This document shows positions 10,001-16,504 of a stretch of DNA of 64,000 nucleotides, in pieces (the stretch's first letter is position 1; every line of letters starts with the position of its first letter). The stretch is taken from assembly GCA_937959115.1 (NCBI GenBank), contig CALGAW010000025.1, positions 1-64,000 on the forward strand. Reading direction: 5' to 3'. The notes beneath the pieces are model-generated. The model was given only the letters and a program-made list of their open reading frames with translations. It did no database searches and had not been told where the DNA came from. Both the position numbers and the translations under genes were made by a program. The DNA comes from an uncultured Saprospiraceae bacterium. Its GTDB lineage: Bacteria > Bacteroidota > Bacteroidia > Chitinophagales > Saprospiraceae.

Positions 10001-12263
10001 TTGCAGACCCATTTCCATTTCCATTACAGTCAATCATTGTTGCAGTAAATGGTGCTATTGTACAACTACAATCTAACACATTTATAGAAAAGTTTATGGT
10101 ATCAGAAACACATGACGTTTGACTTGGTTGCTGTACTTCAATGAGAACAGAATAATTCCCAGCATCGGCTAGGGTAAGACCGTTAAAGTCAATACTTGAA
10201 TTTGCGGATGTGAATCCATTCGGTCCGGACCAAGTGTATATCCCTACAGCGAGGCTATCAACAAAGAGATTGACGGTATCACCTGCGCAGAATGTTCCTC
10301 CACCATATCCTTTAAGACTGGGGTCAAATGGTTCTATGGCAACTGTTTGAACAGCAGAGTTGTTGCAATTATCATTGAGCCTGATGTCATAAGTCCCTGA
10401 CGGGAGTCCAGGAAAAGTAGGCGTGGATTGAAGAGGCCTTGTAACTGGGCCTTGGAATAATTCATAGGTATATGGAGTATTCCCTCCAGAACCAGCAACG
10501 GTGATCAATCCAGTTCCATTATCACAGTCAATCCCCCATGCTCCAGTAATTTGGGGAGGTTCATACTCCGGAATGACAATAGTGTCTTGCACTATATTAC
10601 AGCCAGCATATATATTTCTGACATCCAATCTATACGTTCCAGTTACCAAATTATTCCATAGGGTGTTGGTGGTATAAGATTCAATCAATTGAAAGGTAGG
10701 TGTTAGACGGTAAAGATAATACCGTAGTGTTGCATTGGTAGAATCAATGGTTTCTATACTATTACCAGTCACGCAACCAGGTGTAACAATGGTTTCATGA
10801 TTGAAGTATAGTGGATTTGTCAAATTTTGACAATGCGTATCTCTTCTTAAAAGACATTCATCCCACATAATAAAACAGTATTCTCCAGGCGGCCCTTCTA
10901 CCAACGCATTATAATTGAATGTATCACGCACTTGACCAGTGTAACCTAATGGAGCACTAATAATTTCATAGATTGCTGATGTAGGTGCTGGTCCTCCATT
11001 TGAAGCATATCTTAATCTAAAACCAACTACTCCTAAAGAACAGGTATATATAACAGATTCACTCAGGAATGCCGTCCAATTAGGAGCATCGACATTAACA
11101 CACCTAGTAAACACATTTCCACAGCATTCTGTTACTCTATAGCAATACTGACCACTTTCTAATCCGGTCCAGTAACCAGTATCCTGCGGAGGAGGAATTG
11201 GAGCACCAGGAGGGACTGAAGTCATTTCGAATAGCATTGATCCAGCAGGGCAGTGTCTTGTATAATTTGTTGTAGTATAAATGTAAGCTCCTTCACTACA
11301 CGAAAACCTATCATAACCATACACATTAAAACCATCCAAATAAACCGACCTTGTTGCTACTCTACCGCAGGCATCTGTTACTTGGATAGTCAATCGAGCA
11401 TTTGCGAATAATGGTGTATAACAAAGTGTATCGTACTCATAGTATCCATCAAACTGTCCAGAAACGCCTAATAATTCTGATACATTTGTATCTGCAGCAA
11501 TAATTTCCCATTGGAATGGGAACTCTCCCCATGGAAGGGTACCTGAGTTAAGATAAGTATAAATACGAACACAACCTGTATCACAGGATTGATAAAACCA
11601 TGAATCAGCGTAATAAAAGGTTGGTCCATAGGCAGTAGCAGCTAAAATAACATCTCTTGTTTGGAAGTTGTTACAGCTGTCATATGCACGAATCTGATAC
11701 GAACCTGCCGCGAGATTGGTAAAGCAACTATCTAATCCGATTGGTCCTAGTGGAGTAGCGGGATTGGTAGATGCATCGAATAATTGATACTGATAATATC
11801 CAGGAGGCCAAGGGCGACCTTCATCTGGAGTTCCACAGATCCATCCTCCACCTAAACCGTCACAAGTTGCATCACTAAAGGTTGGAGTTAGCTCCAATTG
11901 CATATGCGTACCAGGAACAATGACTTGATGGGTAACTGTTGTACCACAGGCATCTTCTACCTCTACAATATATGCACCAGAGGCCAGCGCATTAAAAATC
12001 GAATCTGCTTGTCCACCAATTGGGAGGATAAATGGCGAAATGATTGTATTATTATAGATTAAATTTCCAGTACCTGATTCTACAAAAGGATTACCTCCGG
12101 TAATGTGAAGTGTGATTGTCCCATTTGATTCACACCTCGATTCTGTAGATTCAAATGTAAATCCCAAGGGAGGTGTAGCAGGACATTGGGCAAACAATTG
12201 ATTCATACAAGAACAAGCAAACAAACTTATAATTGTGTACGTGATGAATAGTTTATTATTCAT
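1..12263 (-). CDS. Giant secreted adhesin-like protein with SprB repeats and ~45 Cys-rich TSP3-like repeats (C-terminus outside window)
   Basis: An open frame runs from the ATG at 12263 to the left edge without a stop, giving about 4,087 residues; I checked that the frame is the same at several points along it. The start encodes a signal peptide (MNNKLFITYTIISLF...LFAQ). Residues ~30-730 are Cys-containing beta-rich modules, including an Ig-like one near 10090-10330. Residues ~735-1705 hold about 12 SprB-type repeats (LWSNGATTQNL..., AGTYTVTVTDCNGC). From ~1710 onward there are about 45 repeats of the type DCDNGGVxNxxEC..GGDPxDPxDDC...DIC, which resemble bacterial thrombospondin type 3 calcium loops with added cysteines. 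SprB repeats are known from T9SS-secreted gliding adhesins, so a cell-surface adhesin is the likely role; this is inference. The sorting domain would lie beyond the window. Confidence 0.88.
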   Translation of the reverse strand, partial: MNNKLFITYTIISLFACSCMNQLFAQCPATPPLGFTFESTESRCESNGTITLHITGGNPFVESGTGNLIYNNTIISPFILPIGGQADSIFNALASGAYIVEVEDACGTTVTHQVIVPGTHMQLELTPTFSDATCDGLGGGWICGTPDEGRPWPPGYYQYQLFDASTNPATPLGPIGLDSCFTNLAAGSYQIRAYDSCNNFQTRDVILAATAYGPTFYYADSWFYQSCDTGCVRIYTYLNSGTLPWGEFPFQWEIIAADTNVSELLGVSGQFDGYYEYDTLCYTPLFANARLTIQVTDACGRVATRSVYLDGFNVYGYDRFSCSEGAYIYTTTNYTRHCPAGSMLFEMTSVPPGAPIPPPQDTGYWTGLESGQYCYRVTECCGNVFTRCVNVDAPNWTAFLSESVIYTCSLGVVGFRLRYASNGGPAPTSAIYEIISAPLGYTGQVRDTFNYNALVEGPPGEYCFIMWDECLLRRDTHCQNLTNPLYFNHETIVTPGCVTGNSIETIDSTNATLRYYLYRLTPTFQLIESYTTNTLWNNLVTGTYRLDVRNIYAGCNIVQDTIVIPEYEPPQITGAWGIDCDNGTGLITVAGSGGNTPYTYELFQGPVTRPLQSTPTFPGLPSGTYDIRLNDNCNNSAVQTVAIEPFDPSLKGYGGGTFCAGDTVNLFVDSLAVGIYTWSGPNGFTSANSSIDFNGLTLADAGNYSVLIEVQQPSQTSCVSDTINFSINVLDCSCTIAPFTATMIDCNGNGNGSATANINSATGGPFTYVWSNGANTQTINNLAPGNYAVTITDATGCSATGDTTITQPPTLTLTGSSLNASCNGASTGIVNITPGGGITMGTGCMGYSFLWSNGATTQNLMNVVAGNYSVTVTDCNDCTIVRSYSIGQPSALTLSATTTNVSCNGASNASINTTPGGGTTSGSPNIPCAGYTYSWSNNATTQDLNNLGPGTYTLTVTDCNGCTIVRSYVISQPTIISIGGSSLPLTCNSGSDGAVNILPAGGTLTGTTCTGYTYSWSNGATTQNLSNLTAGTYTVTVTDCNGCSSTRLYTVIEPPVLTVSGSLNHPSCASEDTGTIDLTVTGGNTCRGGNGGNLRGNLDCTFLWSNGETTQNLTGLAGGTYTVTVTDCKGCTATASFMLNTPPALTLTAITSNVSCNMAANGNINITPGGGTVTGLPTNPCPGYSYLWSTGATSQDLNNIGAGAYTVTVTDCNRCTIVRSYNISEPVAISIGGNSTSTTCNGGAEGSISVIPSGGTLIGTTCTGYSYLWSNNATTQNLSNLTPGTYTVTVSDCFGCAETRSFIISEPAAISIVGFPTPLSCNNDSTGRIDLFVSGGNICGPSGNSNTNTFLWSNGATSPNIFGLTAGTYVVTVSDCQGCTATASYTLTNPPALTLSATILDASSCDLMSLGQIQLTPGGGGPPIGTGCNGFEYLWSNGSTSQTLSAPIGTYTVTVTDCNDCEITGSYTIAPPPPIIITGTVDSELCAGGQNGSISLSVSGGPSIAVVCGGTVYDWSANANGATTPNISGLGSGTYTVTVTMNPNCNSCSETASFVINASAGLTCTVNGNDVDCHNGSNGSAAVSVNGGTGPYTYAWEKDGTAISNTTYFISNLMAGMYTSTVTDASGCSAICSVMISQPTPLMVGLCGAACEVSCYGQSDGSICVLAQGGVLPYSYTWNDGQTTQTATGLPAGNYMATVTDGNGCTATLMTSIMEPPADCDCFDPNDPTALDICAELMNNPMSPIGSLDCDNGGVDNATECANGGDPNDPSDDCDLWQHTGENLCDILMANPNHPLATVDCDNGGVSNQDECNSGEDPFDPTDDCQSALDNAINICAIVLNDPTGMMANQDCDDGGVINITECENGGDPSDPSDDCEVASNVGVDICTMLDPDGDGTFDSSHPWASLDCDQGGVINITECITGDDPNDPSDDPQCLCEEAMDGGIDICALLAADPMHPMGTLDCDNGGVMNHVECSNMGDPLDPIDDCDLWQFTGMDICIVLAANPNHPLADVDCDHGGVSNIDECSTGDDPFDPMDDCQAAEDNNIDICGIILSDPTVIISTMDCDNGGVTNMEECQNGGDPLDPNDDCHTASTAGWNICTLLDPDGDGTFDPTIPWATLDCDDGGVSNIDECIAGTDPNDPSDDPTCACHDAEIGTIDVCDILAADPTNPLGTLDCDKGGIDNQTECNNNGDPLDPMDDCAVAEDASVDICTLIANNPQNPLATQDCDDGGVMNYVECNNGEDPFDPTDDCQAALDEGLNICVIVLADPTGIMATMDCDEGGVDNITECNNGGDPSDPTDDCDAAANAGMNICMMLDPDGDGTFDNNHPWATLDCDDGGVINITECITGNDPTDPSDDPQCLCDEAMSGGIDICALLTADPSHAIGTLDCDDGGVMNHVECSNNGDPLDPNDDCDQWQYTGMDLCIVLATNPDHPLADADCDDGGVTNMHECTSSEDPFDPTDDCQSAIDNALDICAIVLSDPTGMMATLDCDNGGVTNIVECQNGGDPTVPEDDCHAASNAGMDICTMITANPTHPWASLDCDDGGVSNADECLVGGDPNDPIDDQTCDPCDAAENGSIDICAILVLDPGHELASVDCDGGGVLNQTECANGTDPNDPNDDCSLVNDGTLDVCTIINADPSNPLATADCDNGGVTNQDECDAGTDPTDPSDDCDAAINGGLDICILIGADLTHPLATMDCDDGGVSNYDECTNGGNPSDPTDDCESATEIGMDICLILDGNGDGVFNPNHPWATLDCDQGGVSNIDECIVGTDPNDPSDDPTCACHDAEMGTIDICAILTADPTNPIGTLDCDEGGLTNAEECEDGGDPLDPSDECDVLIAGNIDVCLLLSADPNNPLATQDCDNGGVTNMDECNSSENPEDPADDCQSAIDQGLDICILIGADPMHPLGNQDCDNGGVSNYDECMNGGDPADPADDCYTATDINVAICAVLTSDPSHPWATMDCDHGGISNYEECMDGTDPNEPSDDLSCPSDPCVDAENGVIDVCEILNSDPNHPVGTLDCDGGGTINSIECNNGGNPLDQSDDCEMIINAGVDICAMVILDPTGPLAEADCDNGGVSNIDECNSGEDPTDPADDCQSAMDNGLDICAIVLNDPTGTMATMDCDNGGVDNITECQNGGNPTDPTDDCHAAADAGMDICTMITNNPNHPWTTLDCDDGGVDNYTECLAGNDPNDPIDDGNCPCHDASSGTLDICLILSQDPRHPLGTLDCDEGGIINLVECTNGNDPNDPDDECDLVTSGDVDVCAILTADPDNPLGPQDCDNGGVSNIDECNNGGNPSDPVDDCDTALNGGLNICILIGADPTHPLANADCDNGGVSNYHECMNSGNPSDPTDDCYPAVDVNMDICAMLVNNPNWSTMDCDHGGMSNGDECLVGGDPSDPVDDQACDPCETVGNNGMDICVVLAGNPNHPLATEDCDEGGMNNQTECDNGGDPNDPADDCTILELEYSNACIFIINNPDNPLATADCDNGGVSNIDECNTGEDPFDPTDDCQSAIDGNLDICVMINGNPTHPLATLDCDNGGIANNVECDNGADPNDPADDCQAAIVGDVDICAIINGDPSHPWASLDCDNGGIMNFTECISGEDPSDPIDDCQTVLDEEIDLCALINADPNHPLATADCDSGGAMNIKECYHGQDPLDPSDDCETIILAEMDICAIVLADPTHPLATQDCDNGGIINIIECNTGGDPNEPSDDVYCTADNPCDELGGSEDICAILAGDPAHPLATGDCDNGGVDNQTECDNGGDPWDASDDCDMAIAGNVDICIVIGGDPTHPLATLDCDDGGVPNIDECYTGDDPLDPSDDCQAAIDGDIDLCAILINPDGTYHPLATLDCDNGGVPNINECLYGYNPEDASDECEAALGCGLDICVLIDGDPNHPLADLDCDNGGVPNYIECMNNGDPGIPSDDCQVAIAGEIDVCLLICSDPTHPLSSLDCDNGGISNHVECVAGTNPNDPGDDCLAALETGIDICTIIAFDPNSPYASQDCDNGGIDNGTECANGGDPGDPTDDCLGAIATGEDVCAIINGDPAHPMSSLDCDAGGVDNYTECTNGTDPAAASDDCS
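7140..10060 (-). repeat. Array of ~12 SprB-type repeats of ~245-260 bp
   Basis: The encoded segment (G/P)TYTVTVTDCNxC, preceded by LWSN(G/N)ATTQNL, recurs roughly every 82-87 residues. Plus-strand landmarks 'tctgtaacagtaac'-like lie near 7170, 7390, 7640, 7900, 8145, 8390, 8635, 8885, 9150, 9387, 9640 and 9890. The pattern fits the SprB repeat family found in large Bacteroidota surface adhesins. The repeats are more diverged in DNA than the Cys-rich array downstream in the same gene. Confidence 0.82.
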
Positions 12264-12698
12264 GTGTCGAAATTTTAGAAGTGGTTAGAACATTGGTTTG
12301 TTACTATAAAGCTTTTAAGTAGGATTGATTAAAAGCAATATTTGGCATTTGATTATCCTTTGAAATTCAAAATACTTAGCTTGTTGAGCTAGAAGGAATA
12401 AGTTGATTGAACTTTTATTACGTAATTACTTGAATATGATAGGTTGAAGAATGCTAAAAGGAGTCGAAATTTTAGTCTTCTTGGAGGAGAATTTAATAGG
12501 CATGGCATTAGTTTATTTGGTTCTCAATCGTTGACAGTACCTGAGAATCGGGGTAGGATCATCATTTTTAAAGAGAATTATTCATTGTAATCTAGTAGGA
12601 TAACTAAAAGATCAAACAAACATTTTTCTTTAACAAATGTAATATTTAACTCAGATATCGAAATGTACAAAATAATTTTTATCATTCTCACTTGAAAT

Positions 12699-12736
12699 AA
12701 GATTTTCTTAAGATAATATTAAGATTTTCTTAGGAT
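12699..12736. repeat. Direct repeat of 16 bp with 22-bp period
   Basis: aagattttcttaagat (12699-12714) recurs as aagattttcttaggat (12721-12736), with one mismatch. The 22-bp period is about two helical turns, as expected for a regulator binding two sites on one DNA face. The binding protein is unknown. Confidence 0.4.
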
Positions 12737-12973
12737 TTCAGTAAAACACGTAGATTTCTGCTTTATATTCCCATTCCCTGCTCAAAACCTAGCAAAAATG
12801 GTGATGGCACTACCTCTTACACGTTGGTTTTATATTACTAATTGCGTAAATAGTAACTAAAAATTTAAATCAAGCAACATAAAAACGCTTTGACAGAAAG
12901 GCATTGAATCAAATCAAATACATAATTTACTGAAGTTACGGACTATGACAACTTTTAATTTTCAATAATTTGA

Positions 12974-12981
12974 TACCTTTG
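12974..12981 (+). promoter_or_regulatory. Putative -7 box of ribD
   Basis: TACCTTTG matches the Bacteroidota -7 consensus TAnnTTTG and ends four bases before the ribD ATG, so transcription would begin at or next to the start codon. No TTTG is seen about 20 bp upstream, so the call rests on one box. Confidence 0.35.
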
Positions 12982-12985
12982 GAAA

Positions 12986-14032
12986 ATGGAACAGCACCAA
13001 CAATATATGCGAAGAGCATTTGATTTGGCATTGCAACACTTGGGCAACGTAAAACAGAATCCAATTGTAGGAGCTGTGATTGTGCATAATGGTCGAATCA
13101 TAGGTGAAGGTGCACACCAGCAATTTGGAAGTGCGCATGCAGAAGTTAATGCGTTTAACAGTGTTAAGCAGGAGGACTTTCATTTGTTGCCACAATCGAC
13201 TATGTATGTCACACTAGAGCCATGTCATCATTTTGGAAACACACCTCCTTGTGTGAATGCAATTTTAAAGCATAAAATTCCTACTGTAATAATTAGTTGT
13301 GTGGACCCCAATCCGCAGGTATATATGAAGAGTATAAACCGAATGAGGCTTGAGGGCGTAACGGTAGAGGTTGGCGTAGAAGAGGAACATGGGAAAGAGC
13401 TCATCAAACGGTATTTGACCTTTCGAGAGAAGAAAAGGCCGTTTGTAATTCTGAAGTATGCTCAATCAAAAGATCAGTTTATTGGTCAAGAAGGCAAACA
13501 AGTTTGGCTTACGAATGCCATTTCGAAAAAATTAGTCCATAAGTGGCGCTCAAAAGAAAGTGCTATACTCGTAGGAAGAAATACAGCCGTAACGGATGAT
13601 CCTGGGTTAACCACAAGGGAGTGGACGGGCAATCACCCTACACGAGTTGTGCTAGATACTAGACTCGTGTTACCCCCTACCCTTCAAGTGTTTAACGGTA
13701 ATTCGCCTACGCTTGTGCTACATTATTCTGGTAGCCCGCTCCAAGCAAAAGCCAATCTAGAGTATCGAAAACTTTCATCCGAACGGTTTGACGTGACAGA
13801 GATCTTGGAAGTACTGTATAAGGAACAACTAAAGTCAGTAATAGTGGAAGGCGGTGCTAACATTTTATCTCAGTTCATTGAGTCTAATTTGTGGGATGAG
13901 GCAAGGGTTTTCACTAGTACTCAGAAGCTAGAAACTGGCATTGCCGCTCCTCTAATCAATCAACAACCTGTCATGAAGCAAGATATAGCTGGGGATTTGC
14001 TTGAAATCTATAGAAATTACCCAGAACAATGA
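12986..14032 (+). CDS. ribD: Bifunctional riboflavin biosynthesis deaminase/reductase RibD
   Basis: This 348-residue protein catalyses two steps of riboflavin synthesis: deamination of the diaminopyrimidine and NADPH-dependent reduction of its ribosyl side chain. The N-terminal cytidine-deaminase-like domain has the zinc site HAE (51-53) with Cys80 and Cys89 in the motif PCHHFGNTPPC. The C-terminal reductase domain (from ~residue 150) has a VEGGANILSQF segment typical of RibD and DHFR-like folds. Length is normal for the family. The start is fixed by the conserved opening MRRAFDLA shortly after the ATG. The next gene overlaps it by four bases (ATGA), so the two are probably co-translated. Confidence 0.95.
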   Translation: MEQHQQYMRRAFDLALQHLGNVKQNPIVGAVIVHNGRIIGEGAHQQFGSAHAEVNAFNSVKQEDFHLLPQSTMYVTLEPCHHFGNTPPCVNAILKHKIPTVIISCVDPNPQVYMKSINRMRLEGVTVEVGVEEEHGKELIKRYLTFREKKRPFVILKYAQSKDQFIGQEGKQVWLTNAISKKLVHKWRSKESAILVGRNTAVTDDPGLTTREWTGNHPTRVVLDTRLVLPPTLQVFNGNSPTLVLHYSGSPLQAKANLEYRKLSSERFDVTEILEVLYKEQLKSVIVEGGANILSQFIESNLWDEARVFTSTQKLETGIAAPLINQQPVMKQDIAGDLLEIYRNYPEQ

Positions 14033-14646
14033 GCAAGGCGACAGACACCTACCAAACCTTGAAAGCACCTTCTGAAGGGATATTTAGAGATCGAGGCAGC
14101 AAGTTTATTGCCTATGCAAGTCGAGTGTTTTCTGAGGAGGAAGTAAAGACGCATCTGGAATTTGTAAAAAAGGAGCATCCGAAAGCAAGGCATCACTGCT
14201 ACAGTTACCGTCTAGGGATGGATAAGAACCGATATCGTGCAAATGACGACGGTGAACCAAGTGGCACAGCTGGGAGGCCTATTCTAGGACAGATAGACAG
14301 TTTTGGGTTGACGAATATTTCAGTGGTGGTGGTTCGGTATTTCGGTGGTACAAAACTGGGGGTACCAGGGTTGATTAATGCGTACAAGACAGCGACTGCT
14401 GAGGCACTGAATGCTGGAGCAATAGAAGAACGGACAGTGGATGTGCTGATCGAAGTTCAGTTTGGCTATGGTGTAATGAATACTGTGATGCAGCTGGTAA
14501 AACGGATTGACTGTGAGGTGTTGTTTAAAGAATTTGAGACTGAAGCCTTATTGCGGTTGGCTGTGCGTCGGGATTTGTCGGAGCGGCTGATGACTGAATT
14601 AAGTGCTACAGAGGGTGTTGAAATTGAGGTATTGGGGGAACGGTGA
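14029..14646 (+). CDS. YigZ/IMPACT family protein
   Basis: This 205-residue protein has the UPF0029/IMPACT N-terminal domain: DRGSKFIAYASRV near the start, then KARHHCYSYRLG, NDDGEPSGTAGRPIL and VVVVRYFGGTKLG. The C-terminal ~70 residues fit the small ferredoxin-like domain of the family. E. coli YigZ and human IMPACT are related, and a role in translation control has been proposed, but the bacterial function is not firmly known. Its ATG overlaps the stop of ribD as ATGA, so translation is likely coupled. The first small RNA element lies just downstream on the other strand. Confidence 0.9.
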   Translation: MSKATDTYQTLKAPSEGIFRDRGSKFIAYASRVFSEEEVKTHLEFVKKEHPKARHHCYSYRLGMDKNRYRANDDGEPSGTAGRPILGQIDSFGLTNISVVVVRYFGGTKLGVPGLINAYKTATAEALNAGAIEERTVDVLIEVQFGYGVMNTVMQLVKRIDCEVLFKEFETEALLRLAVRRDLSERLMTELSATEGVEIEVLGER

Positions 14647-14677
14647 TCATCATTGTTAAAGATTAACGGACTAAATC

Positions 14678-14713
14678 AAAAGGAAAAGGGACTCTGGTCT
14701 TTACCAGTGTCCC
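14678..14713 (-). terminator. Intrinsic terminator of small RNA copy 1
   Basis: The stem arms are 14688-14698 and 14703-14713, with a 4-nt loop and one central mismatch. On the minus strand it is followed by TTTTCCTTTT. On the plus strand it could also stop transcripts leaving ribD-yigZ, because CCCTTTT follows there too. Confidence 0.6.
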
Positions 14714-14800
14714 TTTTGAACTAACAAACATTTCCTTTTACTAACCTTGTTATGCTTCTTTATATAGTGTAGAACTATTTTTTCTATTTGTTTCTAATTA
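14678..14800 (-). ncRNA. Putative small RNA, copy 1
   Basis: Read on the minus strand, the element has a promoter (TTTG, 20 bp, TATCTTTG), a ~120-nt body and a hairpin GGGACACTGGT-AAAG-ACCAGAGTCCC followed by TTTTCCTTTT. The body is almost identical to copy 2 while flanking DNA differs. The body carries GTTAG...AAAGG twice, the second running into the terminator stem. No RNA family was recognised. It is antisense to the 3' trailer of the YigZ gene. An alternative reading is a short peptide starting at 14731. Transcript ends are predicted. Confidence 0.6.
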
Positions 14801-14805
14801 CAATT

Positions 14806-14837
14806 CAAAGATAAGGGGATGGAGGGTGCTGTTCAAA
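14806..14837 (-). promoter_or_regulatory. Promoter of small RNA copy 1
   Basis: On the minus strand TTTG (14837-14834) is separated by exactly 20 bp from TATCTTTG (14813-14806), which matches the Bacteroidota -33/-7 consensus. Copy 2 has the same boxes and spacing although the spacer sequence differs. Confidence 0.65.
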
Positions 14838-14984
14838 CCAATATCTAGGGCGATATCTAAGGGACAACTTGAAAAAAAGTGTTCATTTTCTGCTTAACTC
14901 TTACCTAAAACACTGATTTACAACAACATTGTACAGTACAATTTTTAATAGGGAAATATAACTTAAAGCAATTTTATTGGCTAA

Positions 14985-15497
14985 TTATTTGTCTAAGACA
15001 AACTTAAAATATGATTCTCCTGTTTCCTTGTCCGTGAGCACTTCCTTTTTGTCGATGCCCCATTTTTCACATAGGGCAAGTGAAAATAGATTATCAGGGC
15101 TGACCGTGGCGATGATCCTTCTATCCCATGTTGCTTGCATTGATTTTAGGAAGGTGCAGACATCAGTCATGACTCCTTTTCTTCTATGTTTTGGATGAAT
15201 CATATAAACAATTTCCAATTCGCCAGGCATCGTGTGGATCGATTCTTTTAGTTCTAGATGACCACACAGAGATTCATTCTGGTAGATCCCCCAAATCCAA
15301 AACCAACGTTTATCCATACGCTTGTAAATATCAAAACATTTATGAAACAAGGCTCTTTCCTCTTTCTCTATTCCAGTGGCACCACCCATAAACCGAATGC
15401 ATTCTTTGTCTAGTGCCATTTCTATAAAGCAGTCTTCATCCTTTAGATCATACGCTTTCAGGATGCATTGCGAAGTTTCAAAAATTGGAGGCAACAT
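14985..15497 (-). CDS. GNAT family N-acetyltransferase
   Basis: This 170-residue protein has the layout of a Rim-type GNAT acetyltransferase: an N-terminal ETSQCILKAYDLKDED opening, a central ELEIVYMIHPKHRRKGVMT segment that contains the acetyl-CoA pyrophosphate loop (RRKGVM), and ATVSPDNLFSLALCEKWGI, typical of motif B where neighbouring N and S residues recur. Substrate is unknown. It is a single gene flanked at both sides by copies 1 and 2 of the small RNA element, all on the minus strand. The ATG at 15497 is the only reasonable start. Confidence 0.85.
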   Translation of the reverse strand: MLPPIFETSQCILKAYDLKDEDCFIEMALDKECIRFMGGATGIEKEERALFHKCFDIYKRMDKRWFWIWGIYQNESLCGHLELKESIHTMPGELEIVYMIHPKHRRKGVMTDVCTFLKSMQATWDRRIIATVSPDNLFSLALCEKWGIDKKEVLTDKETGESYFKFVLDK

Positions 15498-15501
15498 TTT
15501 A

Positions 15502-15521
15502 ATTAATGATTAATGTTTAGT
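15502..15521. repeat. 20-bp intergenic motif shared with 18029-18048
   Basis: attaatgattaatgtttagt occurs identically here and at 18029-18048, both next to minus-strand genes. Related sequence forms the inverted repeat at 20184-20287. AT-richness makes the functional meaning uncertain. Confidence 0.45.
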
Positions 15522-15602
15522 TATTGACCAGAACGGTGTATTGATACAAAGATCGTATTTTATTGTGACTTTGCGTTAAATCCATATTCGTGAATCTGAG
15601 TT

Positions 15603-15638
15603 AAAAGGAAAAGGGACTCTAGTCTTTACTAGCGTCCC
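15603..15638 (-). terminator. Intrinsic terminator of small RNA copy 2
   Basis: Arms are 15613-15623 and 15628-15638 with loop 15624-15627; the minus-strand T-rich tail is TTTTCCTTTT. One base pair differs from the other copies by a paired change. Confidence 0.6.
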
Positions 15639-15726
15639 TTTTGAACTAACAAACATTTCCCTTTTACTAACCTTGTTATGCTTCTTTATATAGTGTAGAA
15701 CTATTTTTTCTATTTGTTTCTAATTA
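15603..15726 (-). ncRNA. Putative small RNA, copy 2
   Basis: This copy differs from copy 1 by only a few positions over ~120 nt, and three of them fall in the terminator hairpin. The stem is GGGACGCTAGT-AAAG-ACTAGAGTCCC: a G-C pair in copies 1 and 3 is A-T here on both arms, so pairing is kept. The promoter is upstream at 15732-15763. It lies upstream of the acetyltransferase gene and points toward it. Its terminator should block read-through into that gene. Confidence 0.6.
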
Positions 15727-15731
15727 CAATT

Positions 15732-15763
15732 CAAAGATAATGGGACAAGCAATGTCATTCAAA
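15732..15763 (-). promoter_or_regulatory. Promoter of small RNA copy 2
   Basis: On the minus strand TTTG (15763-15760), exactly 20 bp, then TATCTTTG (15739-15732). The spacer differs at many positions from copy 1 while both boxes and their spacing are kept. Confidence 0.65.
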
Positions 15764-15773
15764 CCAAATTTAT

Positions 15774-16466
15774 TGGTTAAATCTAAATACTAAGGTCCAT
15801 TTTTTAGAAATAAAAATCGAGGAAAATTCAATTAACAAACTGATAAACAATCGAATATAAGATACAATTTTAATAGCCTAAATATAATTCGACGAGAAAT
15901 TTTCTATCCTGATAGTGAATAATATTTAATAATAGATTGGATGGAAATAAATTAATTTCGACTGATTGGTATTGCGAACAGGAATAATAGGAAATAGTAT
16001 TGTCTGTTTATACTCCCTATACTTGCCTACTGGGTTATCGCTATTAGTTACGGCAAGATAAGAAGGCATACAGTAGTAAGGTGATTGTAGAATAATTAGA
16101 AGATAACATACAGGCTACGACAGATACGACAGGATTATTGAGATACTTTAGCCTGAATGGCCGATCTGAGACGATCTTTTGAAAAGTGCAGAATGATTGA
16201 CGGTCTTACATATGAAAAAGGAGAATGTAAAATCGTTTAAAAGAGCAGTGAATGGGCGACCTGTTACTTCTTCAAGAAGTGAAAGGTCTTTCGCTATGGA
16301 AGCAAAGATGATTGAAGCTTCCGCGTCTTTGCGTCTTCGCAGAATGACGATTTATGATTGGAGGTATTAAAAATGATACTTCACAATTGAAAATGGAAGA
16401 AGCTTTCAACTTTCGTTAAAAAATATTTTAAGGAAGCATCATCTTGAAGGAATCACAAATCTGGCT
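15774..16466. other. ~690-bp AT-rich gap between small RNA copies 2 and 3
   Basis: No gene is supported. The longest plausible reading frame is 52 codons (16212-16370, plus), with no recognisable product. If the locus grew by duplicating 'small RNA plus gene', a gene has been lost or degraded here, but I could not see residual similarity to the acetyltransferase. Confidence 0.6.
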
Positions 16467-16504
16467 AAAAAAGGAAAAGGGACTCTGGTCTTTACCAGCG
16501 TCCC
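16467..16504 (-). terminator. Intrinsic terminator of small RNA copy 3
   Basis: The stem GGGACGCTGGT/ACCAGAGTCCC closes an AAAG loop and is followed on the minus strand by TTTTCCTTTTTT. Confidence 0.6.

Larger units (their letters stand above)
12264..12985. other. 722-bp non-coding gap between divergent genes
   Basis: This AT-rich gap separates the giant adhesin (minus) from ribD (plus) and must hold both promoters. No convincing ORF is present. It contains a 16-bp direct repeat (12699-12714 and 12721-12736) and a TAnnTTTG box just before ribD; I could not identify a complete promoter for the adhesin. Confidence 0.7.

Noticed and set aside
16212-16370. A 52-codon plus-strand ORF between small RNA copies 2 and 3
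   Set aside because: No recognisable product, no clear ribosome site, and it contains low-complexity stretches.
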